Assembly (NCBI GenBank): GCA_946480815.1
Contig: CAMLLB010000001.1
Coordinates: 102,638 to 166,637, forward strand
Reading direction: 5' to 3'
Source: an uncultured Flavobacteriales bacterium
GTDB lineage: Bacteria; Bacteroidota; Bacteroidia; Flavobacteriales; Crocinitomicaceae
Length of the DNA: 64,000 nt
Position 1 is the first letter of the stretch, and every line of letters starts with the position of its first letter. The notes below the pieces were generated by a model. It had not been told where the DNA came from. It did no database searches and saw only the letters and a program-made list of their open reading frames with translations. The position numbers were made by a program, and so were the translations under genes. Positions 37,124-44,869 of this stretch are shown piece by piece.

Positions 37124-38509
37124 ATGCTAAAAACTACAATAGAATTACAATTGGAACGCTTGCGAGCTCCACAACCTGCATTAAACCTGGTTGCTGCCTG
37201 CAGGATCCATGAAGGGATCATTGCTTTGAATGAGGAGAAATTCACGGATTTGGCAAACTCATTTTATCAATCTGAAAAGAAAGTTTCGGTATTTATTCCA
37301 GCATCAGGTTCCGGATCCAGGATGTTCCACTTTTTGTTTGAGTTTTTGGATAATCCGAATGAGAGCAATAGCGGATATGTAGAGCGTTTTTTGACACATA
37401 TTGAAGATTTTGCATTTTTCTACCAGTTCCCGGCATCCATCCAAAGGGCTTTGCGCAACAGAAGTATGGACCTCGATGCATTTGTATCCTTTATCCTGAA
37501 CAATAAAGGCTATGGATTGGCACATCTTCCCAAAGGATTGATCCCTTTTCATAAAAACGGACCTTTCTTATTGTGCCCGATCCAGGAACATGTGGTACAA
37601 GGGCAGTTATTGAATCAAAATGCGTGTTCTTTTCATTTTACAATTCAGCCCAAATTCCAGGAATACATTCAGCGTCAGCTGGAGTTTCTGGAAGGAATGA
37701 CTTCCAGAAAGTTTGAGGTGGATTTTTCAGTACAGAACATGGAAACGAATGCGGTTGCTTTTGATGATAATTATCAGCCGATCCTTAGTCCGGAAGGAGA
37801 TTTGTTGACAAGACCTGCAGGACATGGCGCTTTGCTGGAGAATTTTGCCGAAGTAGATGCAGATTTGATCTTTATTAAGAATATCGATAACATTCAACAT
37901 TATAATCACTCGGAAATTGCCATTGAGACACAACGGATGTTGGGCGGTTTGTTCCTGGAAGTCCAGCTTGAAGTAGAAAAATTAATAGCAGATTTTTCAG
38001 AAGAAGCCTGGAATGATTTTAATGCCGAATACCAGATATTCCATGAATCAGTGAACGATTTATCACATAATGAGAAACTGGAATTACTGAAAAGACCTCT
38101 TCGCATTTGCGGGATGGTCCAAAACGAAGGACAACCGGGAGGAGGTCCGTTTTGGGTAGAGAATAACGGGGAAATCACCAAGCAAATTGTTGAAAAAGCA
38201 CAGATTAACCCAAAAAGTGACCAGGTGCGTGTGATGATCCAATCTTCTCATTTTAACCCGGTGATCATGGTTTGCCAGGGAAAAAACAGCGACGGTTCTA
38301 AAATCGATTTGCATGCATTCAAGGACGAGAATGCGTATTTCAAAGTGAGCAAATCTCATAATGGTCAATCGATCCATTTTGTTGAATTGCCGGGACTTTG
38401 GAATGGTTCTATGGCAAAATGGAATACGGTTTTTGTGGAGATCCCGAGTGAAACATTCAGTCCTGTAAAATCTATTTTAGATTTGCTGGATAAGGCGCAT
38501 CAACCTTGA
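37124..38509 (+). CDS. DUF4301 family protein
   Basis: A 461-aa protein of the Bacteroidota family DUF4301, seen as FIPASGSGSRMFHFLFEFL near residue 50, PKGLIPFH, VAFDDNYQPILSPEGDLLTRPAGHGALLENF and NEGQPGGGPFWVEN. The SGSGSRMF and RPAGHGAL blocks resemble a nucleotidyltransferase fold (UTP-glucose-1-P type), so sugar nucleotide or related chemistry is plausible but unproven. ATG 37124 is 7 bases from AGGAAG, a better spacing than the in-frame ATG at 37118. A CTTCGACTnCGCTCAG hairpin follows. Confidence 0.85.
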   Translation: MLKTTIELQLERLRAPQPALNLVAACRIHEGIIALNEEKFTDLANSFYQSEKKVSVFIPASGSGSRMFHFLFEFLDNPNESNSGYVERFLTHIEDFAFFYQFPASIQRALRNRSMDLDAFVSFILNNKGYGLAHLPKGLIPFHKNGPFLLCPIQEHVVQGQLLNQNACSFHFTIQPKFQEYIQRQLEFLEGMTSRKFEVDFSVQNMETNAVAFDDNYQPILSPEGDLLTRPAGHGALLENFAEVDADLIFIKNIDNIQHYNHSEIAIETQRMLGGLFLEVQLEVEKLIADFSEEAWNDFNAEYQIFHESVNDLSHNEKLELLKRPLRICGMVQNEGQPGGGPFWVENNGEITKQIVEKAQINPKSDQVRVMIQSSHFNPVIMVCQGKNSDGSKIDLHAFKDENAYFKVSKSHNGQSIHFVELPGLWNGSMAKWNTVFVEIPSETFSPVKSILDLLDKAHQP

Positions 38510-38519
38510 TAATTCGGAA

Positions 38520-38610
38520 CTTCGACTCCGCTCAGTTACCGAATTTAATCCGGTAAATTGGTTAGACGAAACTAACGTTGACTGAGTCCCGAAGTTTCGG
38601 GAAAGTCAAC
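38520..38610. repeat. CTTCGACTCCGCTCAG element and nested hairpin
   Basis: CTTCGACTCCGCTCAG at 38520-38535. Then a hairpin with outer arms GTTGACT/AGTCAAC (38577-38583, 38604-38610) and inner CCCGAA/TTCGGG, whose last base overlaps the stop codon of the DUF58 gene. It lies between convergent genes and may act as a terminator. Confidence 0.65.
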
Positions 38611-39530
38611 TAATATAGTTTTTGTCGTTTTAAAAGGTATTTCACCAACACATCCTGGATTGGATCTTTGATATCTATTGCATAGAAATCGACGTTGTAT
38701 TGGGTGCATTTCAAACTTACTTCGTTGAAATAGCGATTGATTTCCGCGGTGTATTTTTCCTTGATCTCAGCAGGTTGCAGTTTCATTTTTTCACCCGTTT
38801 CCATATCAATCAGGTTAATCGGGTTGTGACCCAGATCAAAATCAATTTCGGTAGCTTTATCCATGACATGAAACAACACTACTTCGTGCTTGTTGTGCTT
38901 CATATGCTGAATACTTTGCATGAATTCGTCCAGGCGGGAAGGGTCGTCCAGTAAATCTGTGAAAATGACAACTAAACTTCTTTTGTGGCACAATTCCGCT
39001 ACATCATGAAGACAGGAAATGGTTTCCGTTAATTTTGCATCCACAGCTTCATATTCGTGCAATTGTTTTTCCATCTCATGCAGCAGGAACCGGTGATGTG
39101 CTCCGGATGATTTTGCAGGAGTGTGTAAAAACAAGCGATTATGGAATAAAGAAAGCCCCACTGCATCGCGTTGTCTCTTCAATAATTCGGATAAAGATGC
39201 TGCTGAAAGAACAGAGAATTCCAGCTTGGAAAGGGTGTTTTTCCCACTGTAGTACATGGAAGAAGATACATCGATTACCATTTGGCAACGAAGATTTGTT
39301 TCTTCTTCATACTTTTTGGTGAACATTTTCTCCGAGCGACCATACAATTTCCAGTCGATATGACGGGTAGATTCTCCCGGATTGTACAAACGGTGTTCTG
39401 CAAATTCTACAGAAAACCCATGGAACGGGCTCTTGTGCATTCCGGTAATGAATCCTTCTACGACCTGTTTTGCAAGTAATTCAAGATTTCCGAATTGAGC
39501 TAGCTGGTCTTTTTGTATGGTAGACAACAT
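38610..39530 (-). CDS. DUF58 domain protein (vWA-like)
   Basis: A 306-aa DUF58 protein: FAEHRLYNPGESTRHIDWKLYGRSEKMFTKKY near residue 45, then the vWA-like MIDVSSSMYYSG (a MIDAS DxSxS metal site). Such proteins usually sit beside a MoxR AAA ATPase; in this window no MoxR gene is adjacent, so the partner is elsewhere or upstream of the window. The role is thought to be assembly or maturation of envelope machinery. A hairpin overlaps the stop. Confidence 0.88.
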   Translation of the reverse strand: MLSTIQKDQLAQFGNLELLAKQVVEGFITGMHKSPFHGFSVEFAEHRLYNPGESTRHIDWKLYGRSEKMFTKKYEEETNLRCQMVIDVSSSMYYSGKNTLSKLEFSVLSAASLSELLKRQRDAVGLSLFHNRLFLHTPAKSSGAHHRFLLHEMEKQLHEYEAVDAKLTETISCLHDVAELCHKRSLVVIFTDLLDDPSRLDEFMQSIQHMKHNKHEVVLFHVMDKATEIDFDLGHNPINLIDMETGEKMKLQPAEIKEKYTAEINRYFNEVSLKCTQYNVDFYAIDIKDPIQDVLVKYLLKRQKLY

Positions 39531-39580
39531 GGTTCGAAAATACGTATAAAAGTGATTGTTTTAAGGAAGTTTCACGAAAT

Positions 39581-40537
39581 TTAAGAAAGAACTTCGGTTT
39601 CGGCTTCGATTACCGGTTCGACTTCGTTTTTTTGTTTCTTTCCAGCTCTGAAAATGGTTCCGAAAACAACTCCGAAAACGACCAGGCAAACTCCTAAGAT
39701 GGAAGCTAATTCCAGTTTTTCGTTAAAAACAAACCAACCTGATAATAATGCATAGATTGCTCCGATGTATTGGAAAGGTGCAACAACTGCTGTGTTTGTT
39801 GACAGGAATGCACGGGTCATACAAACCTGTGCGATTTGGGTAAATACACCGATGATTAATAAAATAAGCCATTCGATCCCATGTGGAACCGTGAAATCAA
39901 ACAAACACCAAATCCCGGTAAGAGGCAGTGCCAGCATGGGAAAATAAATGACAATATTGATCGTTTCTTCCGTTTCCTTCAGTTTAGAGATCGCATTGTA
40001 AGCAATACCGGAAAGCACAGCTGAAAGAATTCCCATTCCCATCCAGAATATCCCGATAGCTGTCGGGACCAGTTTTTGATTGTTGAAACCACCCAGAAGT
40101 CCATTGAAGCCAATGAAAACAACTCCTGAAAATGCAATCAGGCTGCTGAAGTATTGCATTTTACTGACCCTTTCACGGAACAAGCGGGAAGCTATTAATA
40201 CGGTGAAAATAGGCGAGAGGTATTGCAAGGTGGAGGCAATTGCCAATGGTAATTTGTGTAGCGTAAAGAAGAAAATGGTCAATGCCAGCATTCCGGCTGT
40301 TCCTCTTAAAAGTAACCATTTTCGGTTATTTCCCAGGATCGGTAGTCCACGGTATTTGATGATCGCAGCACTGATCAGGAACGATATAAGACTTCTGAAA
40401 AAAACCAATTCATGTGCCGGGTATTTTTGAAGATGAGGTATGATCCCGTTGTCCGGGTTTCCAAGCAATTTTACAAAGAAGTTGATGACAAAAAATGCCA
40501 TTCCGGAAAGAATGATGTAGACAATTCCTCTGATCAT
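39581..40537 (-). CDS. DMT family transporter (EamA)
   Basis: A 318-aa ten-helix exporter of the drug/metabolite superfamily with two EamA repeats. The first repeat shows FFRSLISFLISA, GLPILGNNRKWLLLRGTAGMLA and ALQYLSPIFTVL-like segments, and the second FQYIGAIYALLSGWFVFNEKL. Substrate unknown. The start is ATG 40535-40537, only five bases after a TACTTTTG -7 box; the longer frame to 40573 runs across the promoter. The divergent gene at 40641 is separate. Confidence 0.88.
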   Translation of the reverse strand: MIRGIVYIILSGMAFFVINFFVKLLGNPDNGIIPHLQKYPAHELVFFRSLISFLISAAIIKYRGLPILGNNRKWLLLRGTAGMLALTIFFFTLHKLPLAIASTLQYLSPIFTVLIASRLFRERVSKMQYFSSLIAFSGVVFIGFNGLLGGFNNQKLVPTAIGIFWMGMGILSAVLSGIAYNAISKLKETEETINIVIYFPMLALPLTGIWCLFDFTVPHGIEWLILLIIGVFTQIAQVCMTRAFLSTNTAVVAPFQYIGAIYALLSGWFVFNEKLELASILGVCLVVFGVVFGTIFRAGKKQKNEVEPVIEAETEVLS

Positions 40538-40541
40538 ATCA

Positions 40542-40573
40542 CAAAAGTATAACGTATGTTCAATTTCAGCCAA
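40542..40573 (-). promoter_or_regulatory. Bacteroidota promoter (TACTTTTG with -33 TTG)
   Basis: Minus strand TTG (40571-40573), 21 bases, TACTTTTG (40542-40549), then 4 bases to the EamA ATG. It predicts a leaderless or very short-leader transcript. Confidence 0.6.
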
Positions 40574-40640
40574 TGTTTGTTCAATTTCTGCGTTATGTAT
40601 AGAAATACTTTCGTAGATTTAGAATAAAATAAAGGTTTTC

Positions 40641-41357
40641 ATGAAAAAGTTTTTGGTACTGCTGTTCATTTTGAATTCATTTACCTATTCCAATGCTCAA
40701 ATTGAAAATGATAAGTGGAATATAACCGGTGAGTTGATGTTACCTGCCGGATTAGGTAATAAAATGTTCAAGAATTACCTGAACGGACTGATTTATGCAC
40801 ACCCGAAAATCCAATACAAGCCATTTAAACATTGGTATGTAGCTTTTGGTCCCAAATACATGTACTATAAAGTGAACCAATTCCGGATTCCCTTTGAACC
40901 GGGAGTGAGCAACGATTCAGTTTCAAACCATCAGAAAGTTTATTCCATGACCGGTGGAATGCATGTTTTTGGTGGAGATGTGGAATTAGGCTGGACCAGT
41001 TGGGTTGGTCCGCGTTTAGGTTTGGAATTAGGTGTACGGGGAGGAATTGCTCAGCATTGGTTTGTGACATCCGGAACGAAAGCTTACGGAAAGCAGGATG
41101 TATTGGCAGCTTATGTTGAACCGGTTTTTTCAATTGTATTAGCTTCGGATGAAGCGGTAGCTTATCGCTGGATCATAGGTTATAATTTTACCGGGTATAA
41201 ATTTACCGGGACCCGAATCGGTTCTACCAGCTCCGGAGGATACACAGAAAAAGACTTAAGAGCACCGACACAATCCATCTTTGTTGGCTTCGCCATTTCA
41301 CTTTACTTCAATAATGAGCGCTCGGATGTGTTCCTGGATGAACCTTCAGGGGAGTGA
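40641..41357 (+). CDS. Secreted outer-membrane beta-barrel-like protein, unknown
   Basis: A 238-aa protein with a signal peptide (cut near SNAQ). The rest has the alternating aromatic/polar pattern of an outer-membrane beta-barrel: YKPFKHWYVAFGPKYMYYKVN, GPRLGLELGVRGGIAQHWF, YRWIIGYNFTGYKFTG, SIFVGFAISLYFNNE. No family recognised. It has its own intergenic start region and ends before a CTTCGACTnCGCTCAG repeat. Confidence 0.65.
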   Translation: MKKFLVLLFILNSFTYSNAQIENDKWNITGELMLPAGLGNKMFKNYLNGLIYAHPKIQYKPFKHWYVAFGPKYMYYKVNQFRIPFEPGVSNDSVSNHQKVYSMTGGMHVFGGDVELGWTSWVGPRLGLELGVRGGIAQHWFVTSGTKAYGKQDVLAAYVEPVFSIVLASDEAVAYRWIIGYNFTGYKFTGTRIGSTSSGGYTEKDLRAPTQSIFVGFAISLYFNNERSDVFLDEPSGE

Positions 41358-41360
41358 TGT

Positions 41361-41386
41361 GGTGGCTTCGACTACGCTCAGCCACC
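41361..41386. repeat. CTTCGACTACGCTCAG hairpin
   Basis: GGTGGC (41361-41366) and GCCACC (41381-41386) pair around CTTCGACTACGCTCAG. Starts three bases after the stop at 41357. Confidence 0.7.
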
Positions 41387-41685
41387 TTGTAGGGTGTTTT
41401 GGAGTTGAATGATATTACTAAATACCTTCCTTCTTTAGAAGTTTGCATGATATTTTGAGCATGAATTAAAAGGTCACTGAGTCGGGCACGGCTGATCGAA
41501 GTACCGTTTTTTTTCATCTTATTTAACAATTTCCACCATTCACGGTAATGGAGTTACCATTCGCCGATTTTTGATGGGATGCTAAGCATTCCGTACCGAA
41601 ATTTGTCCTGTTTAATAGTTTATTTAACTCAAAGCGCTTGATTTCATTGAGACTTTGACTTATTTGTACAATTAAATCGAATTAA

Positions 41686-41716
41686 TTTAAACGCTTGTTT
41701 AAAATTGTTGTTTAAA
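41686..41716. promoter_or_regulatory. Candidate TetR operator (TTTAAAC-GCTT-GTTTAAA)
   Basis: A perfect inverted repeat TTTAAAC/GTTTAAA with a 4-base spacer (41686-41703), followed after 6 bases by a further GTTTAAA half-site (41710-41716), 20 bases before the tetR ATG. Another TTTAAAC lies between tetR and the outer-membrane factor gene (around 42367). Typical of an autoregulated TetR site. Confidence 0.6.
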
Positions 41717-41736
41717 TTTGTCGCGATTTTAAAAAT

Positions 41737-42357
41737 ATGAGCAAAGAACTATCTACAGAAGAAAAGATCCGGGAAGCTGCAAAGAATGTCTTTATTGCGA
41801 AGGGATTTGACGGCTGTACCTCCCGGGAAATAGCGAAAGCTGCCGGAATGAACGTGGCGCTTGTGAACTACTATTTCTGCTCTAAAAAACAACTCTTTAA
41901 ACTCATCTTCGAAACCGCAATGGAGGACTTCATGCTTTCTACGGTAGAGGTTTTCAGAAAGGATTTGAGCCTGGAATCGAAAATGCGGATTTTCATAGAA
42001 CGTGAATTTGAATTCCTGACTTCCCATCCGGATGTTCCACGGTTTATTTTGTCGGAACTTTCAAGAGGTGATAAGTGTGAATTCGATCATGCCGGAATCC
42101 TTGAAAAGATTGCAAGTACTGGAGTTTTTGAAGAGTTATCGGAAGCACAACAAAAAGGAATTATTCGCAAGGTTGACTTGACAAATCTGATGTTGATGAT
42201 CATGTCGAATTGCCATTATCCCTTCATGGCAAAACCTTTAATGAAATACTTGAATAGTTTGACAGAAGAGGAATACCAGGAGCGTCTGACGCTCCAAAAA
42301 CAATACGTTACGGAAATGCTAATCGGGTATTTGTTTCTCCCGAAAAATAATATATAA
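41737..42357 (+). CDS. TetR/AcrR family transcriptional regulator
   Basis: A 206-aa regulator. Its N-terminal helix-turn-helix is AKNVFIAKGFDGCTSREIAKAAGMNVALVNYYFCSKKQLFK (about residues 14-54), the TetR pattern; the C-terminal helical ligand domain follows. It is the first gene of a run tetR, outer-membrane factor, adaptor and RND pump, so it should repress or sense the efflux operon. The palindromic site immediately upstream suits autoregulation. Confidence 0.92.
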   Translation: MSKELSTEEKIREAAKNVFIAKGFDGCTSREIAKAAGMNVALVNYYFCSKKQLFKLIFETAMEDFMLSTVEVFRKDLSLESKMRIFIEREFEFLTSHPDVPRFILSELSRGDKCEFDHAGILEKIASTGVFEELSEAQQKGIIRKVDLTNLMLMIMSNCHYPFMAKPLMKYLNSLTEEEYQERLTLQKQYVTEMLIGYLFLPKNNI

Positions 42358-42383
42358 ACACTTCATTTAAACAAAGATTTAAT

Positions 42384-43685
42384 ATGAGAAAAGTTTTTTT
42401 AGGTGTACTCTTGGTTTTAGGAGTTGAAAGTAGTGCTTCAGCTCAGGTACTGGACCTTGAAACATGTTTGAAGATGGCGGATACTGCCAATTTATCCATT
42501 GTTAACTCCAGATTGGACGTAGCAGTGAATAAAAGTCAGGTTTCTTCCTACTTAACTGCGCGTTACCCAAAGATTGTCGCTAATGCCGACTATCGATACA
42601 ACGCGATTATCCCCGGGCAGTTATTGCCGGCAGAAATTTTCGGAGGTCCTGCAGGGACATACCAGGCAGTAAAGTTTGGTGTTCCATATGTGTTTAGTAA
42701 CTCCATTCAGTTACAGCAGATTTTGTTCAATCCGCAGATTAATTACGGGATCAGTGCTTTGAAAATTCAGCAGGAGGTAGTAGAGATCCAGCAGAAAATT
42801 ACTGAGCGCGACAGCAAAACACAGGTTGCAAATACCTTTTTCAATCTCCAGGCTGTCAATAAGCAAATTGCTTTTGTGGATTCGAATCTGGTAAACATTG
42901 AGCGTTTGATCGGCAATATGGAAGCCATGGAGAAGCAAAAGATGGTTGTTAAGACGGAAGTGGACAAATTGCGCATCAATCGCTTGAATTCGGTGAATGC
43001 AAAACAGACACTTTTGGCAAACAAAGACCAATTGGAAATGTTGCTTAAGATCCTGATCGGCTTACCGGAGGAACAGAAGATCACATTGGCATCGGACGAT
43101 TTGGTTGAGAAATCCATTTTGGTGGATGGAAATACGATCAACTACCCGGAACTGGAGTTGGTAGGAGCTCAAATCCGATTGAATGAAGAAGAGAAAAAGG
43201 GAACAAACATGGCTTATTTACCTTCACTTTCTTTTGTCGCAGGATACAATTACACGTATAACATGAAACCGGAAGATAAGGTGCGCCAGGGAATCCCTTC
43301 CGCATTTTTGGGACTTCGTTTGGACTGGACCTTGTTTGATGGGATGGAAAAATACTACAAGCAAAAGGTGACCAAGATCACACATATGAAATTGGAAAAC
43401 CAGGAAGAATTGTTGAGTCAGCAATTGCATATGCAAACCGAAAATGCAAAACGCCAGATCGAAATCCAGGTAAATTCACTTGGAATAGCGCAAGAGCAAT
43501 TGAAACTTTCACAAAGTGTTTACAGACAAACGGAACTTCAGTACGAAGAGGGGACAGTTGATTCGAATGACCTGGTGAAAGCAAGTACGGATTTGCAACA
43601 GGCACAGACAAACCTGGTTTTGGCATACGTTCAATTGCGCCAGGCAGAATTGGAATATTTGAAAAACATAGGAAACGTTAAATAA
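42384..43685 (+). CDS. TolC family outer-membrane factor
   Basis: A 433-aa TolC-type channel protein with a signal peptide cut near SASA; no lipobox, so unlike its counterpart at 26013 it is not a lipoprotein. The two OEP repeats are seen, with LDLETCLKMADTANLSIVNS at the start, LQQILFNPQINYGIS, LGLRLDWTLFDGMEKYYKQ and YEEGTVDSNDLVKASTDLQQA. It starts 27 bases after tetR and is followed by the adaptor gene after 121 bases. Confidence 0.9.
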   Translation: MRKVFLGVLLVLGVESSASAQVLDLETCLKMADTANLSIVNSRLDVAVNKSQVSSYLTARYPKIVANADYRYNAIIPGQLLPAEIFGGPAGTYQAVKFGVPYVFSNSIQLQQILFNPQINYGISALKIQQEVVEIQQKITERDSKTQVANTFFNLQAVNKQIAFVDSNLVNIERLIGNMEAMEKQKMVVKTEVDKLRINRLNSVNAKQTLLANKDQLEMLLKILIGLPEEQKITLASDDLVEKSILVDGNTINYPELELVGAQIRLNEEEKKGTNMAYLPSLSFVAGYNYTYNMKPEDKVRQGIPSAFLGLRLDWTLFDGMEKYYKQKVTKITHMKLENQEELLSQQLHMQTENAKRQIEIQVNSLGIAQEQLKLSQSVYRQTELQYEEGTVDSNDLVKASTDLQQAQTNLVLAYVQLRQAELEYLKNIGNVK

Positions 43686-43742
43686 GAGAAAGCACTGCTT
43701 TCGATAAAAGACAAGCGTTAGCACAGTCATGAGAATAAAGAA

Positions 43743-43784
43743 GATCAGCCGTGGCTGATCGATAAAATGATCTGTCAGCAGATC
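43743..43784. repeat. GATCAGCC-GT-GGCTGATC palindrome plus GATCTG/CAGATC hairpin
   Basis: GATCAGCCGTGGCTGATC (43743-43760), with 8-bp arms and the same GT centre as the 18014 element, differing by a compensated base pair. A second hairpin GATCTG-TCAG-CAGATC follows (43769-43784). In the gap between outer-membrane factor and adaptor genes of the efflux operon. Confidence 0.7.
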
Positions 43785-43806
43785 TTATAACATAAAAAAA
43801 ACAGAA

Positions 43807-44856
43807 ATGAAAAGAGTTATCATTATAAGCATCGTAGCAATAGTTTTGGTAGGGCTAATTGTATTTAAATTAAAATCGAATCAGAAAGAAGTTCAGGCAA
43901 AAATTTTCATTAATGATGTAAACGCTGCGGTTTTGGTAAAGACAGCCAGTCCGACGATCCATTCATTTGAAAGTTCACTTTCTTTCCTGGGAACATTTGA
44001 GCCATCCCGCCAAAATACAATCGGGTCGGATGCAAACGGAAAATTGGTAAGCATCAAATTTGAGGAAGGTGACCAGGTAAGACAGGGTCAGCTGCTTGCA
44101 AAAGTAGATGATGAAATGCTGCAATTACAACTTGAAAATGCAGAAGTTGGATTGGAAGGTCAAAAGAATGATGACAGACGTTATTCGAACCTTGAAAAGG
44201 AAAATGCGGTTTCAGGTGTTCAGGTAGAAAAAACAAAACTGGGTGTTCGTTCCGGTGAATTGCAAAAGAAGCAAATCCAGAAACAGATTAAAAGTACATC
44301 AATTGTTGCTCCTTATTCCGGTGTGATCACCAGAAAGATGATTGATTTGGGATCGTTTGTGGGGCAGGGAACTCCATTGTTTGAACTGACAGATATTTCA
44401 AGCTTGAAATTGACTGTAAACGTTCCGGAAAGAGATGTATTGAAGTTCAGATTGGGACAAGCGGTTTCTGTCAGAGCAGATATTTATGGAGACAAAGACT
44501 TTCATGGAAAGATCACCAACATTTCAGTAGTGGCAGACCGGGCCCACAACTTCAAAGTTCAGATCACAGTTCCAAACCCGAAAAGAGAATTGATGGCCGG
44601 AATGTATGGTTCCGTTCGTTTGAAAAACAACGAAAGTGTAACAAGACTTTCTGTTCCACGGGTTGCGCTGGTTGGTTCATCGAAAAATCCGCAGGTATAT
44701 GTTGTTCGCAACAACGTAGCGTATTTAACAACGTTCAATGCAGGAACTTCAGACGGAGATTACATCGAAGTAGTAAGCGGAATCAATAAAGGAGATATCA
44801 TCGTGGTGAAAGGCCAGGTGAATCTTCAGGACAAGACAAAGATCAAAACCAAATAA
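43807..44856 (+). CDS. RND efflux periplasmic adaptor
   Basis: A 349-aa membrane fusion protein with an N-terminal membrane anchor (MKRVIIISIVAIVLVGLIVF) rather than a lipobox. Lipoyl halves are GKLVSIKFEEGDQVRQGQLL and IVAPYSGVITRKMIDLGSFVGQGTPL, with a ~50-residue helical hairpin between them, and a barrel ending in GINKGDIIVVKGQVNLQDKTK. The stop is 13 bases before the pump gene. Part of the TetR-controlled efflux operon. Confidence 0.92.
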   Translation: MKRVIIISIVAIVLVGLIVFKLKSNQKEVQAKIFINDVNAAVLVKTASPTIHSFESSLSFLGTFEPSRQNTIGSDANGKLVSIKFEEGDQVRQGQLLAKVDDEMLQLQLENAEVGLEGQKNDDRRYSNLEKENAVSGVQVEKTKLGVRSGELQKKQIQKQIKSTSIVAPYSGVITRKMIDLGSFVGQGTPLFELTDISSLKLTVNVPERDVLKFRLGQAVSVRADIYGDKDFHGKITNISVVADRAHNFKVQITVPNPKRELMAGMYGSVRLKNNESVTRLSVPRVALVGSSKNPQVYVVRNNVAYLTTFNAGTSDGDYIEVVSGINKGDIIVVKGQVNLQDKTKIKTK

Positions 44857-44869
44857 ATAAATTAAGGTC

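Larger units (their letters stand above)
41358..41736. other. 379-base gap upstream of the TetR gene
   Basis: It contains the GGTGGC-flanked CTTCGACTACGCTCAG hairpin (41361-41386) and the candidate TetR operator (41686-41716). A minus-strand frame, 41308-41529, is open but crosses the hairpin element and has no ribosome site, so I do not call it. The rest is AT-rich with nothing recognised. Confidence 0.6.

Noticed and set aside
41308..41529. 73-aa minus-strand frame in the gap upstream of tetR
   Set aside because: It crosses the CTTCGACTACGCTCAG hairpin and the end of the beta-barrel gene, has no ribosome site or homology that I recognise, and its middle is encoded by the repeat.
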